From Halichoerus grypus (Eukaryota > Chordata > Mammalia > Carnivora > Phocidae), in contig NC_135715.1 of the NCBI RefSeq assembly GCF_964656455.1, positions 41,178,603 through 41,242,602 on the forward strand: DNA of 64,000 nt, in the 5' to 3' direction. The position numbers were made by a program, and so were the translations under genes. Shown in pieces: positions 10,586 through 22,198 of this stretch (its first letter is position 1; every line of letters begins with the position of its first letter). A model generated the notes under the pieces. The model made no database searches. It was given only the letters and a program-made list of their open reading frames with translations, and was not told where the DNA came from.

Positions 10586-11370
10586 AATAGGTATCACAGA
10601 AATTCTTTCTAGAGACCTATTCTGTAGAAAAGACAGTTGCCTCTTTTAATGACATTTTCTTGATAATATTTGGATAAGAATTATCTACTGGTGAATGCAT
10701 TGATGACTCACTGACTACCTGGAGAAGTTCCCACATTTCCCAATGATTAGAGAGCTTAGTTTTTATCTCAATACAAATTTAAAACTATTCACAGGAGAAC
10801 CCTTTGAGAAGTTAGCTTATTTTGTGTGTGTGTGCAGCTCTTGAAAAGAACATATTCATTTTGAAGAGCTATATAAGAGACTAAAAAATCTTATTATTGT
10901 TTCAAAAGTGTATTCTTTGCTACCTTCAGTTTCAATGTAGAGCTCATCAAGAGAGTATGGGATTGGGCAAAATACATTTTTTTAAGTCCACTCTGTCCAT
11001 AAACTATAATTGTATGTATAAGAATCAAGCCCAGCTAATAGAACTGCAAAACTGGTCCTCAGTAATTCAGTTCATTAAATTAATGTTGTGGCATCCCAAT
11101 GCTTTGTAATTCTAACAGTTCATCTTTCTTTCCATGGAAATGTTACCTTCTTGATCTTTTACTATGATCTGTGTTTGTTATGGAAATCAACATCTTTCTC
11201 CAATTTTAGCCTCCCAAAATGCATTTTTGTTCCCAACTATCCAGGGCTATTTGTCTGATAGCATATTAGTAATGAATCATTCTACCTGCCTTATAGGCAA
11301 GCCCTGCTCCAAGGTCATGATACCCTCTTTATCACTGTCCCTTTGGGTGAAGACTTAGAAGTCTTTTTTT
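10586..11370. other. Unique sequence, nothing recognised
   Basis: No known element is seen. Reading frames at 10897-11109 and 11164-11358 (plus) do not resemble any family I know. Confidence 0.45.
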
Positions 11371-11503
11371 TTCTTTTTTGTAATTTAAATTCCAGTTAGT
11401 TAACATAGAGTGTAAAATTAGTTTCAGGTGTACAATATAGTGATTCAACACCCCAGTGCTCATCACAAGTGCATTCCTTAAATCCCCAACACCTATTTAG
11501 GTA
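11371..11503 (-). mobile_element. Short antisense LINE-1 3' end
   Basis: After a T-rich run, the sequence carries the complement of the L1 3' terminus ('AATTCCAGTTAGTTAACATA', 'GTTTCAGGTGTACAATATAG', 'CAGTGCTCATCACAAG'). This is the same tail type as the L1s at 5288 and 38340. It is truncated to about 130 bp. Confidence 0.85.
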
Positions 11504-11522
11504 ATTTTACTTTACAAAGTTC

Positions 11523-11624
11523 TATTATATATATATAATATATATCTCATATATGTATTCTATCATGTATATTATATATGATATTTTCTATCATATTTAT
11601 CATCTATATTCTATCATATATATC

Positions 11625-11665
<41 letters not shown>
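11523..11665. repeat. (TA)n plus (GT)n microsatellite
   Basis: A TATATC/ATATAT-rich tract leads into an uninterrupted (GT)n run at about 11631-11661. Alternating purine-pyrimidine DNA of this kind can adopt Z-form and is usually length-polymorphic. Confidence 0.9.
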
Positions 11666-11667
<2 letters not shown>

Positions 11668-12745
11668 AAATAAATTTAACTCTAAGAATGATCTGTTTTC
11701 CTGATGCAGGTCGCTGGAGTAAGTGATGTACTAGGGACTGAAGTCAGCCATTGTTAATCATAATTTGTCTTTCAGAAAGAATAACAATCACAAAACACAT
11801 CTTTTATAAAGATAATAACAGTTGTTTTGAAACTGGATGCAGGATAGAAATTGAGAGAAAGTGATATAGCAATTGAAATTTAGCCAGAATATTTTATACG
11901 TTGCTCCTAAGACAATAGTCATTAAAGGCTAAATCTCCATACCACTTAGAAAAAAATAAATATATAAACAAACATGGTAATTATATTACAATTTACATTT
12001 TATGAAAAATAAATTTGAATGTAAAACATATCCGCATCAAATAATTGATCTTCCTTTCAAACCCCCACTAGTAATGCCTTTGCAATTTTGTGGTACTCAA
12101 TTACAGAAAGTAGCTTACTTCTATGGTTTTATAAAATATTATCAAATAACTATGAAACATATAGTTTATTTCTAATAAATTCTTTAGTTAAACTCATCAT
12201 TTAGATAGCCAATTATATTCAATATTATGTAAAAATTTTCCTATTAACAATCTTACCAAATAGTTTGATATGAGAAATAAAGAACATGTCTGCAATTAGA
12301 GATATCATTAAGATATTAATTTTCTCACTTTAATAAATTTTAAAAATCAGAAAATAGAGGAAGAATTATCATTAATTTCTCTTAATTCAATAATTCAATT
12401 AAAACTTGGAGAATATTTTTCCTTATATATTATAATAAAATTACATTCTTCCTTAATTTATGGCTGTTAATGTCAATGGTTATAATTACTTAAAATGTAT
12501 GAGAATAGAATTGTTTTATCTCGTTTCTTCATTAAAAGTTATATATCATAAACCTGGATTTGGGTCCCAACTATTGATGAAACCTAACATTTCCTTTTGC
12601 AGAATCTATTAGTGGATTTGGGTCCCACTTATGCCTGCATGAATTTACTCATTTACTATCACACTAGAATGCTATATGCAGGAATAACCTTTCTGGTTCC
12701 TGTTTTGAATAATTGAAACCATAACTTTCGTTTTTATACTGCTTT
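11666..12745. other. Unique AT-rich sequence, nothing recognised
   Basis: About 1.1 kb of very AT-rich DNA. The phrase TGGATTTGGGTCCCAACT near 12555 recurs in part at 12613 (TGGATTTGGGTCCCACTT), a short direct repeat. No gene seen. Confidence 0.45.
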
Positions 12746-12935
12746 AAAGATCACAAGATGTTTTCACATATATTATGTTTTTATTGTCACAAATGCTCTG
12801 GAAATCCTTATTGCTAAATCTTTTTAACAGATAAGGAAATAGAAACCAAAGGGTTATTTAATGTCATACTCTTCATAAGTTAAAAATTTTTAAAGCTATG
12901 AGTTAAACCAATTCATCTGATTTTGAATCTATTAA
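12746..12935 (+). mobile_element. Diverged MIR SINE
   Basis: The order of motifs matches MIR: 'TTCACATATATTATGTTTTTATTGTCACAAA', then 'TTTTTAACAGATAAGGAAATAG' (equivalent of TTTTACAGATGAGGAAACTG), then 'GAGTTAAACCAATTCATCTGATT' at the 3' end. Highly diverged, as expected for an ancient mammalian element. Confidence 0.6.
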
Positions 12936-13261
12936 TTTTGAATCTACTAATGTTTATTTTTCTAATACTATACAACTGCAGAAGTGTAGATTTCACTGTT
13001 TCTCTCTTTTTCTGCGTTTTTTTCTAAAAGTGATATCCATTCAAATATGATCTTAATCATTACTCTACCAGCTTTGTTCAGCACCCTACCATTTAAACGG
13101 CTTACCATCACTGGTTACTGGCTGATAGCAGGCATCCAAAAACATCTTCTCAAATTCATGAATGAAATCTTGAAAGTAACTTGGTTCCTGAGCTGCTACC
13201 ATGTTCAGGAGCCGACTGGGTTTTCTGGGGCATGAGAAGAAACTTAGCAAGATTAAAGCCT
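12936..13261. other. Unique sequence, nothing recognised
   Basis: No element or gene recognised. Confidence 0.35.
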
Positions 13262-13312
13262 GGGAATGAAAGTTGTTGTTGCTGCTATTATTGTTGTTGT
13301 TGTTGTTATTAG
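13262..13312. repeat. (TTG)n/(TTA) trinucleotide microsatellite
   Basis: GTTGTTGTTGCTGCTATTAT followed by further TTG units, about 50 bp, imperfect. Confidence 0.8.
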
Positions 13313-13468
13313 TTTATTCCTAAAACTGCAATCATTATTTATAGGAAAATGCTTAAAATAATAAGTTTTCCTTTTTGACGTTTCACATATGATATTCTTG
13401 TGAAAACTTTGTAATGTTGCATAGTAGTATCCACTTAGTAGGTGTGTGTGTGTGTAATGTTTCTTTTC

Positions 13469-13578
13469 TCTTTTTTTTTATTATGTTCAGTTAGCCGGCA
13501 TATAGTACATCATTAGTTTTTGATGTAGTGTTGAACGATTCATTAGTTGCATATAACACCCAGTGCTCATCACAACAC
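13469..13578 (-). mobile_element. Very short LINE-1 3' tail with perfect 15-bp target duplication
   Basis: Only the last ~110 bp of an L1 is present, antisense. The T run is at left, and the complement of 'ACTAATGATGTACTATATGCC' type sequence follows. GTAATGTTTCTTTTC occurs at 13454-13468 and 13579-13593. The tail resembles the second tail module of the L1 at 3317 and the fragment at 62399. Confidence 0.92.
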
Positions 13579-13628
13579 GTAATGTTTCTTTTCAAATGTA
13601 ATTGCCATAAAAACAAAAACAAGAGTCT

Positions 13629-13833
13629 GGGGGCACCTGGGTGGCTCAGTTGTTAAGCGTCTGCCTTCAGCTCAGGTCATGGTCCCAGGGTCCTGGAATC
13701 GAGCCCCGCATCGGGCTCCCTGCTCCGCGGGAAGCCTGCTTCTCCCTCTCCCACTCCCCCTGCTTGTGTTCCCTCTCTCGCTCTGTCTCTCTCTGTCAAA
13801 TAAATACATAAAATCTTTAAGAAAAAAAAAAAG
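13629..13833 (+). mobile_element. CAN-type SINE, young subfamily
   Basis: Full-length copy: head GGGGGCACCTGGGTGGCTCA, GTTGTTAAGCGTCTGCC, CGCGGGAAGCC in the body and a tail AAATACATAAAATC then A-rich. Target duplication AAAACAAGAGTCT at 13616-13628 and 13834-13846. Confidence 0.95.
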
Positions 13834-13846
13834 AAAACAAGAGTCT

Positions 13847-14270
13847 ATCTTTGTTTATTCTTTACATTTAATGTCTATTTTACGCTATTACTTTTTTAGG
13901 CACCCATAGAAGGGAAAGAGACAAGTCAAGTCCCTGCTTTCCTCAAGTATACCTTTTAGTAAGTAAAAAAGACATAGCAAATAAGTATAAGAAAACTCTG
14001 AATTTGTTCAGTCTCTTTTATTGAGGTCATGTCTATTTCTCTTTGTTTTAGTAATCTGAAGTTCTTTTCCAATTGTCATGTGAAATTTCTTGAAGATATG
14101 ATTCAGCATTATTTCTCATCTTTTCTTTATTTCTTTGCCCCAACAAGCTTACAACTACACTTTTTCTTTTCCTCATTATGTCCAGGAGGCTAAATCACAC
14201 AGCAAATAATGTTTCATGATTTGTTCATTTTGAATGCTAGGACCTAAGTCTTGCTGACAACTTAATATGG
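13847..14270. other. Unique sequence, nothing recognised
   Basis: No repeat or gene recognised. Confidence 0.35.
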
Positions 14271-14285
14271 AATATGATATATACT

Positions 14286-14440
14286 GGAGTGCCTGGATGG
14301 CTCATTTGGTCGGGCCTCCAATTCTCGGTTTTGGCCCAGTTCGTGATCTCTGGGTGGTGGGATCGAGCCCCACATCGAGCCCTGCCTCAGGCTCTGCACT
14401 CAGTGCGGATAATAAACTCTTAAAAAAAAAAAAATTAACC
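14286..14440 (+). mobile_element. CAN-type SINE, older, shortened
   Basis: A diverged head (AGTGCCTGGATGGCTCATTT) is followed by GGGATCGAGCCCCACATCGA and CTGCACTCAGTGCGGATAAT, then an A tail. The CT-rich middle is missing relative to the other copies. Target duplication AATATGATATATACT (14271-14285) / AATATGATACATACT (14441-14455), one mismatch. Confidence 0.9.
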
Positions 14441-14455
14441 AATATGATACATACT

Positions 14456-15554
14456 GTCATACCTCTAGAATTACTAGTTGAAGTCATTCTACTAATTAAT
14501 CTTATTCCTTTTTTTTTGTTTATTTGATGTACATTCCAAATTTTATTGACTCTTAGACCTCGCTAATTATAGGATGCACTGTTAAGCTATATATTAATAA
14601 ATAAGAAAAAGAAGTGCTCTCAGCTAAATTATGGCACCAGCCTCAATCTGAATGCACAATCCTCAAAGTGGTAGCATCACTTTTTAGTTGCTTTGAAATT
14701 TCTTTCTTCTATTCTGAGGTATTTGGCTTTTCTCATGCCTTTAGCTGTTATTACTTCTTCTTGTAACCATTTTAAGAATAAAACATTGTCAACTTTATCT
14801 ATGATGCAGTTTTCCTTTTGTAGTTTCTGTAAAGTGCTTGGTTATTGCTTTACAAAAAAAATATGAAATTGCAGTCATTCCTTTAATGATGAAAATTCAC
14901 TTTTTGCTCTCTTTCCTGAATTCTAAAGCCCTATATGTAGTCTTATTGCTGAATAGTCTTGTAACATTTTTTAAGACATTATAATTAGTAATTTAACCCA
15001 AACATAAGTAAATATAACTCACTTGTAGTGATGAATATGTCACTAAGTCTGGCCCACCTTGCACATGCACAATGATAACTAAATCATGAGGACTGTTGCA
15101 TAATCACAATTTTAAGAAATATTGGTGTCAGACACATGTTATTGTTAAATACTATGTTAAAATGTGAAATAAAATGTCATAGAACTGATAAAATGTGATA
15201 GTATGCTTGTAGATTTTTTTGATAAGCAAATGCTAGTACAATAATACTGGTTGTTAAAATATTCCAATAATCCTACTCCAATAGTTATTTAGCCCCTTCT
15301 TCTAAGTTTCTTATGTGATCCCACCATATTGTCCACCTGGCTGGTTTCCTAGGACCTGAGATCCTGGTTTTAAGGGTAAAACATGACTCAGAAAACCCTC
15401 CACAGACATTATTTCAGTCTTATGGTGAGCATCTAGTCAGATTTATAAGGGTCTCCATTATCACTTGGCAAATATTTTGAGTATCACATTTGTCTTATAA
15501 TTATTAATTTGTACTCTGACTCATAGTAAATCTTTAAGCTCCATCATACATATA
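14456..15554. other. Unique AT-rich sequence, nothing recognised
   Basis: About 1.1 kb without recognisable repeat or gene. Confidence 0.45.
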
Positions 15555-16105
15555 TATTCATTGTATACAAAGAATTTCTAAAATCAATAACAAAATTACA
15601 AATAACACAAAAAAAAATATGAGGAAAAGACAGATATTTCATGAAGTAAGATATAGAAGTGGCCATTAAGTGCATGGAAAGGTACTCAACAAGTTAATCA
15701 TTGTAGACATGCACTATGAATTAAAATGAGTTATTACTACACAAATACACTAGAAATTCTAAAATTGAAAATATTGAAACATTAAATGTTGGTAAGTATT
15801 CAGGGCATGTGACTGAACCACTTTGTAAAACAGTTTGACAATCTTGTGTAAAAGTATATATACATTTGCCATATAATCCAGCAATTCACTTCTGAGGTAT
15901 TTACACAGGAGTAATGAAAATATATGCCCATGCAAACACTCGTACACAAATGTTTTTAGTGGCTTTATTCATAATAGCCAAACACTGGAAGCCAAGTATC
16001 CATCGGATACTTGCCGAAAGGGATTTACTGGAACACTTAAGATCTTTACAGCATGGAAACTATGTCTCTATTAAAAGCTAAAAGACAAACAAGATAATAA
16101 AATCC
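15555..16105 (+). mobile_element. Old LINE-1 ORF2 C-terminal/3' fragment, sense
   Basis: Shared L1 landmarks read on the plus strand: 'AAATGTTGGTAAGTATTCAGG', 'TTTGTAAAACAGTTTGACAA', 'ATAATCCAGCAATTCACTTC', 'TTTATTCATAATAGCCAAAC' and 'ATCTTTACAGCATGGAAACT'. Strongly diverged and frame-broken, so far older than the L1s at 3317 and 24380. Confidence 0.8.
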
Positions 16106-16327
16106 CCTAAGGTCTAATTGTAAATAAAATATTTATTAATGTGATCTAAATGGCCATTTTTGTTATTTTTCTCTATTGCCATCACACACTACTTCCATAT
16201 AGAACAAATTTAATATGTATGCATAACTAATGCATAAGACTATTATTTTGTTAGTAATGTCATAAATCTGGAACCTTTACAGCATTATAGATAATGGTAA
16301 GCACTTTGGAAGCTTACCATTAAATTA
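16106..16327. other. Unique AT-rich sequence
   Basis: Nothing recognised. Confidence 0.35.
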
Positions 16328-16343
16328 ATGACCATCTGATTTA

Positions 16344-16367
16344 TTTTTTTCATTTTTTTTTTATTTT
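16344..16367 (-). mobile_element. Tail-only (poly-T) retroinsertion
   Basis: A 24-bp T-rich block (with one C and one A) is flanked by a perfect 16-bp direct repeat ATGACCATCTGATTTA at 16328-16343 and 16368-16383. A target duplication around nothing but a poly(A) complement is what target-primed reverse transcription leaves when it stops within the tail. Confidence 0.8.
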
Positions 16368-16383
16368 ATGACCATCTGATTTA

Positions 16384-17041
16384 AATTCTGGAAAGTAAAT
16401 GATCCTGTAATGTCCATATGTTTTCCCATTTGTTTAATTTTTACTTGTTTATTACTTTCTGAAAATAAACTATAAAGGCATCGCTGAATAGATTGTAAAT
16501 CTACATACATTAGAAGCCTGGTTTTAAATTATTTCTTTTTTTTCTTCTTGTATCAAAAAGGTAAAATTGTTAAAAAAAGTTATATAAAGTTTCTGACATT
16601 TTAACAAATAGTTCAAAAGATGATTACTTTCAGACAGCTTTTTATAACCCCCCTTCATTTATTAGCAAAGAGTCAGCTTATTTTCATCTTCAAAAAGTAG
16701 TAAATTTTACTTTTAAATGAAAATATTTTTTATGCTTAATCATAAAATTAAACTTTAAAAATCCAGAACCTGGAAAATTATTTAAATTTTCCTGCCTCAG
16801 GAAAATAAATAAATCAGGCAGAACCTGCCTCAGGTTCTGAGACAGTCCATGACCAGTCGGGTACTTACTGTCTGTTTTATTGGAGAGACAGTAACTAGGG
16901 GACGAAGTAAGGATTGAGAGGAACAAGTTAATGGATTTTTGTGGAATAGTTTTGTGGTTAAATATAGCATATAAAAACAGGGATTATTATTAATAATTTC
17001 AAAACTTCTGATTCCCATGGATTATTTTTGGAATAATCTAG

Positions 17042-17072
<31 letters not shown>

Positions 17073-18204
17073 TGAAGAATCTTTCCTGGTAAATTCAACC
17101 TGAGTTTGAGTAACGTTGTGTAAGCATTGGTTAATGATGAATATACTAACAAATGCCTAAGTTTTGTTGGTGTTACAGAAAGCATGACATTGGAAACTTG
17201 GACTTTGAAAGAGATAGGAATATTCTGTCTACTTTAGCTGTTTTCTATTCCTGTGTTACAGTTTTAATTTAGGTAGCACTCTTGATTCAATGGGTTGTGT
17301 TGTATGATTTGAAATAGGATTGTTTTAGTAGTTTCCTAGATGTTGGAGTTCATATTTATTCTTGCGTTTCATAAATCTCCTTGAAAGGGCTACACAGACT
17401 ACGCATTTTTTCAAGTTTTTTAAGTTCAATTTAATTTTAAAATTTTCAAAGATTTTGATGTTTCTTGAAATAATTTAAAATATATTAGTATTTTGATAGA
17501 TTTTGTTCTGAGGTCTGAAAAAAAGTACAATATGGTAAACAAAGATTATAAAACCTGATGATGTTTGTTCTTTATAAAAGGAAAATTTTCCCCTTGCTTG
17601 GAGATATCACAACTGAATAGTGTTTCACCACAAATGATACTAATCACCTCAAGCAATTAAAAACAACAACAATGACAAAAATACCATGAACTTTGAGCAC
17701 CCCATCGATGAAAGCTGAAAAAGAACTAAGAACATTGAGCATTCATGGAGCATCACACTTTGAATGGACTAACACAGGAAGCTCTTTCCTGGCCAGTGAA
17801 TAAGGACACTTGAAATTAATTCTCTCCTATCCTGAGTGGAACCTTTCCATTCCCAAGTAGTGTAAACTCCCGTGCCTTTCTAGAACATACTGACCCTCTG
17901 CCCTGCATTTTCTCCTTTCATGATGCAGTGTACTGATTTTCGTTGTCATTTTATTGGTTTGTGTTCTCTTTCTTGACGAGTATATTGACTCAGTGTGACC
18001 TTACCCCAACCCCCACCTTCAGTGTTCTTTGATTTTTCTTTCACGTTTTTTTCTAACTCCCTCTTGACTTTCAGATACTCCCGTCATTTTCACTTGTAAT
18101 TGCTTACATCATCAAAAAATAAAAAAATCTCTCCCCATTTATTTTTTACCTTTTCTAATCTCTAGACTTTCCCCAATTATCTGTACTGTGACTGTTTTCT
18201 CACT
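16384..18204. other. Unique AT-rich sequence with a (TTTTG)n tract
   Basis: About 1.8 kb without an identified transposon. The only simple repeat is (GTTTT)n at about 17041-17069. Minus-strand frames at 16690-17185 have no recognisable domain. Confidence 0.45.
17041..17070. repeat. (GTTTT)n microsatellite
   Basis: Five to six near-perfect GTTTT units. Confidence 0.9.
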
Positions 18205-18665
18205 ATTCCACTATCTACTGCTATACATTAAGGCCACAATTTAATGGATTAAAAGAACTATTATTACCTCTCACAATTGTTTGGGTTGACTGGATTCAGC
18301 AGAACAGTTCTTCTTGGAGTCTTTCATGTAGTTGCAAGCAGATGTCTGCTGAGGCTCCAATGATCGGAAAGCACAGCTTTACTAGATGGCCAAGACAGCT
18401 GATTCACAAGGTTGACAGTTGATGGCAGCTGCTGGATGGGGTTCATCCAGGGCTATTGACTGGAGCACCTGCATCTGTCTGCTCTATGGGACTTGTGCTT
18501 CTAACGGTACAGCTGCTGGCTTCTAAGGGGGAGTGTACTAAAAGTGAATGTTCTGAGAGACAAAAGGCTGAAGCCACCAGCCCACGAAAAGACATATCCA
18601 GGTCTGGCATAGTATCACTTTCACCATATGCTGTTTGTCAAAGCAGACACACAGCCAACTTAAAC
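18205..18665 (-). mobile_element. MaLR-type (MLT1-like) solitary LTR, antisense
   Basis: The left end is the complement of the typical MaLR 3' end (bases about 18211-18270: a diverged version of TATTGCTGTGTAACAAATTA then GTGGCTTAAAACAAC). Further along come 'TCTCACAATTGTTTGGGTTG', 'TCTTTCATGTAGTTGCAAGC', 'GACTGGAGCACCTGCATCTG' and 'AAAGACATATCCAGGTCTGG'. This is an ancient non-autonomous endogenous retroviral LTR with no internal region nearby. The exact subfamily is not assigned. Confidence 0.6.
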
Positions 18666-18704
18666 TCTTATTTTTCCTAGTAACTAGTAACACTAATAAC
18701 ACAG

Positions 18705-18762
18705 AAGAAGAGAGAGCAGAGGAGAGGGAAGAAGAGAAGAGGGGAGGAGAGGAGAGAAAAGG
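18705..18762. repeat. Purine-rich (GAGGA)n tract
   Basis: GAAGAAGAGAGAGCAGAGGA and similar words, nearly all purines on the plus strand, directly after the antisense LTR. Confidence 0.8.
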
Positions 18763-19345
18763 TAAGAGTCACCAAAATAAAGAAAAAAATAGTCATTTGG
18801 TACTGTACATTTTTGTTTAATACATCACTTTTATACTATGCAAATGTTCATCAACACAACTCTGTATTCCTCAAGATGGGATTTCTGTGATCATGGCAAG
18901 TATTTGTTTCCTTATGTGCCTGTAATGTTCTTACACTCTAAGACAGCATCCAGAGTGCTCTACAGACAGTAGTCACACATTCACAGACTTCACAATTTGG
19001 AGCTTATTTAATTTCCAATATCATTCTCAGAAAGAACACTGGTTTGCAGCCAGTAAGTCTCTGATTCTGTAATCTCTGATTCTATCTTGGGAACTAATAT
19101 TTTCTGCAACATTAACCTCAAGAGGCTGACTATGCACATAGACTTACCTAGTTTCTTTGCGTGGTCAGTTATGGATCAACAGTCCATGAAATTGTCCTGC
19201 CCTTTTGAAATCAGACTATATTTTCAGATCATGATACCATTTTGGGAGTAATTTGTTCTGTGTATCACCTGTACATGTTCATGGTGGCAGAGCATGCCAA
19301 ACAATATTATCTAGATAGTGAATTTCAATATAGGACTTCTTAATG
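18763..19345. other. Unique sequence, nothing recognised
   Basis: No gene or repeat recognised. Confidence 0.35.
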
Positions 19346-19348
19346 TTG

Positions 19349-19380
19349 GGGTGTGTGTGTGTATGTGTGTGTGTGTGTTT
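19349..19380. repeat. (GT)n microsatellite
   Basis: GTGTGTGTGTGTATGTGTGT continuing for about 30 bp with one A interruption. Confidence 0.9.
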
Positions 19381-20555
19381 TGCTTGATTTTTGTTTTATT
19401 TTGTTTTTTGGTATCTATCTCACAGCAAGAGCATGTGGGGCTGGATTCCAGAAATCATGGTATTGATTTAATTTGTAAACAGAAAATTGTTAAAACTTTC
19501 TGTTTCTTAAGAGGTAGGTAGGTTTTCTGCAGAGGACTAAAGTGTTCACAGGGTCTGAAGTATTCCTTTATGGTTACAAAAGCTGTTTAATCTTCAAGTA
19601 GCTGTTGCAATGACAGGCTAAAGTAGTATGCGACGGTCATTATCATTTTGTTCTGAATTGTGGCATGTCTCCTGTTATCAAAGCTTGTGGATGCAAGCAG
19701 CAGAAAGCTCTTGCTATGAATGAGCCAAGTTTTTACCTGTTGGAACACTAAGAAAATGATGGTTCTTGTGTTTTTTGATCTTTGCTGTAGTGGATAAGGC
19801 ACTGTGCAAAGTGGCATCAGACACTTATTTTTTCTCTAATTAACCTTGTTAGTGTTGAATTAGCCTGGCTTCCTGGGTTTTTACCACATATTCATATGTA
19901 AAAATTGAGAAAAATGCAATTTAAATCTTGTCATGATAAACTTGAACATGCATTTAGGAAGAGGTAAATTTGTGCAAACAACTTTGAGATAGAATATTGT
20001 TAACTTTGTTTATAGAATGATTAACTTTGGGATCAATAACACTTAAAACCATTCCATCTCATTCCAATAAATATAATAATTTGAAGTTATTATATATACA
20101 CTATTCTTAAGTCACTATCTCCTTTTTTACACTTCTGTTTATTCCTATTTCTGTCATGCATAATATTTGCTTACATCCAAAATTATCACATATGCTAAAT
20201 CCCATTGCATTTTCTGTCTAGTTTTGTGAAAAGTTTACGTGATGATAGTCTTGCCATAATGTGAAAATAAACAGGACTTGGAAAATAGAGGGTACATTTT
20301 CCAGCGATTGTTTTTCTCACTTTATACTTTCTTTGAATCTGAAACCAAGATATAATGCATTAATATGATTCTTGCTTTCTGGCTCTGAACCTTACACATT
20401 TAGTCTAACTTTTATATTTTATCTCAACCCATTCTGGCCAGCCTCCAGTCTTGCTACTAACTTATTAAGCAGTCTAATAATCAGTATGTTAAGTACATAA
20501 TGTTGAAATATACTTGGCAACTTGTATTTTGAGAGAGTATTTTCTTGTTATTTCT
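19381..20555. other. Unique sequence, nothing recognised
   Basis: No element or gene recognised in this ~1.2 kb. Confidence 0.4.
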
Positions 20556-20559
20556 GACA

Positions 20560-20660
20560 TGGGAATTTTTTGAAAGCAGGGGCTGTTATTTACATTTTTA
20601 TTCTCAAGCTATAACAGAGGGTCTAACTTATAAGCAGTGTACAATAACTTTGGAGAGATC
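20560..20660 (+). mobile_element. Possible LINE-2 3' end
   Basis: The order 'TTTTTTGAAAGCAGGGGCTG', 'TTATTCTCAAGCTATAACAG' and 'TAAGCAGTGTACAATAACTT' resembles the L2 3' terminus (GAGGGCAGGGACT ... CCCAGCACCTAG ... AGTAGGCGCTCAATAA). Very diverged, so tentative. Confidence 0.4.
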
Positions 20661-22037
20661 TTTTAAAATGAATAGATACATTTAAAAATAAATACTATTT
20701 AGAGGCCTCTGATGAATGTTATTATGAACTATAAAGGCAATGCTTCAATTGTAAAGTAGAAAAATAATATAAAGCCTACTCAAATTTGTGTTATACTTCT
20801 CAAGTTTCATACAGTAGTATCCCCTATTTATATGTATGATTGGTTGCTGGAAGTGGTTGCATTTTAAAATTATCCTTTTCATGAAATATGAAAGCAGAAA
20901 GCTTTTTCATGCTCATTAAAACATGCTTTTTTAAAACTGTTTTTCATTGTGTATTTAGGGTTAAAATTTTGTCCCAAATTTCTTAAATAACAAGTAATAA
21001 ATTGATACAAGCACTTGTCTTGTACATATGCCAATGCAACTCTTCCCCCATACTTGTAGCTCAGGAAAATTCAAAGAGAATGAACCCATTTTACCATTTT
21101 TTAAATCTTCTCAGAAATCTTGAATTAGGAGAGGTATCTTTCTGATGATCTTTTGTGTGTGTCTACTTAATCCTTGCTTCATGTAGCAGCTAAAGGTTCT
21201 TTAATGTGAAGAGAACTACTTCCCACTTTGGACCCACAAACCAACGTTTGTCTTGTGGCAATGACAAATTTTAATTTGTTTCTTCCAAGTTAAGAAGTTT
21301 CATAATGAGAATAAAAGCAGGAAAAAAGGAAAGGGCAATTGAAATGAAAACTAGTATATGTACTTATATAAAGTAGAGCAGGTAAATTAGTAAGATGGTC
21401 TCTCAGGAAAAAAAAGAATAAATACAGATATAAATAAAAATGAAGTAAAGGCACGATGAATACAGCAAAGACAATGGCATATTGTTTTTACTTTGAGCAA
21501 GAAACATAAACATAGATATCATGGGGCAACTCAATAAAATGATAAGAAAATAAAAGACAAAAAATACAAGAGATAGATCAAACCACACATTCAGTCACAT
21601 TCAGAAATGTGTGTTGTGAATTGATTTCATATCTATATAAGGAGGATGTGTGTGTGTGTGTAGTTTTGTTGTTTTATCCGCACCCTGAACTCCAGTGTCA
21701 AATTTGGAATGAAAATACATAGGCAGAATTAAAGTTAGGAAGAACTGAAGTTTTATTTGTTTCTTGTATGTAAATAAATATTTTTGTTTCACTAGAGCAC
21801 TATTTTTACATTAAAATTTCTGCACATTAAATGCTAGTTTTTCATCCTCCATGTGGTTATTTTATATGAGCAAAAATACATTAGTTTTTACTAATCATAG
21901 ATCCAAACTACTCTCACTACATGTTTAGATAATATCTGATATCAAAGCACTGAGTGACTTTTTCTAATGCTTAAAATACTTGCCTTTCTTCCTCGGAAAT
22001 ACTCACTTTTTCTATAAGCTTAATCAGTATATATTGT
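20661..22037. other. Unique AT-rich sequence, nothing recognised
   Basis: A short (GT)n run lies at about 21648-21661. No gene or named transposon recognised. Confidence 0.4.
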
Positions 22038-22198
22038 TCCCTTCCTTCCTTCCTTCCTTCCTTCTTTCCTTCCCTCCCTCCCTCCCTCCTTTCTTCCTTC
22101 TTTCCTTTTTCCTCACTCCCTTCCCTCCTACTTTTCTCCCTCACTTCCTCTTTTCTTCCTTCCTTCTTTTCTTTCTAGCTTCCTAGGTTCCTTCCTTC
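22038..22198. repeat. Polypyrimidine (CTTC)n/(CCCT)n tract
   Basis: About 160 bp almost entirely C and T on the plus strand. It starts with seven CTTC-type units and passes into CCCTCCCTCC and mixed CTTT blocks. The 68-residue frame across it (21980-22186) is an artefact of the tract (Pro/Ser/Phe/Leu only). Confidence 0.93.

Noticed and set aside
21980..22186. Pro/Phe/Leu-rich membrane-like small protein
   Set aside because: Translation of a CT-rich simple tract.
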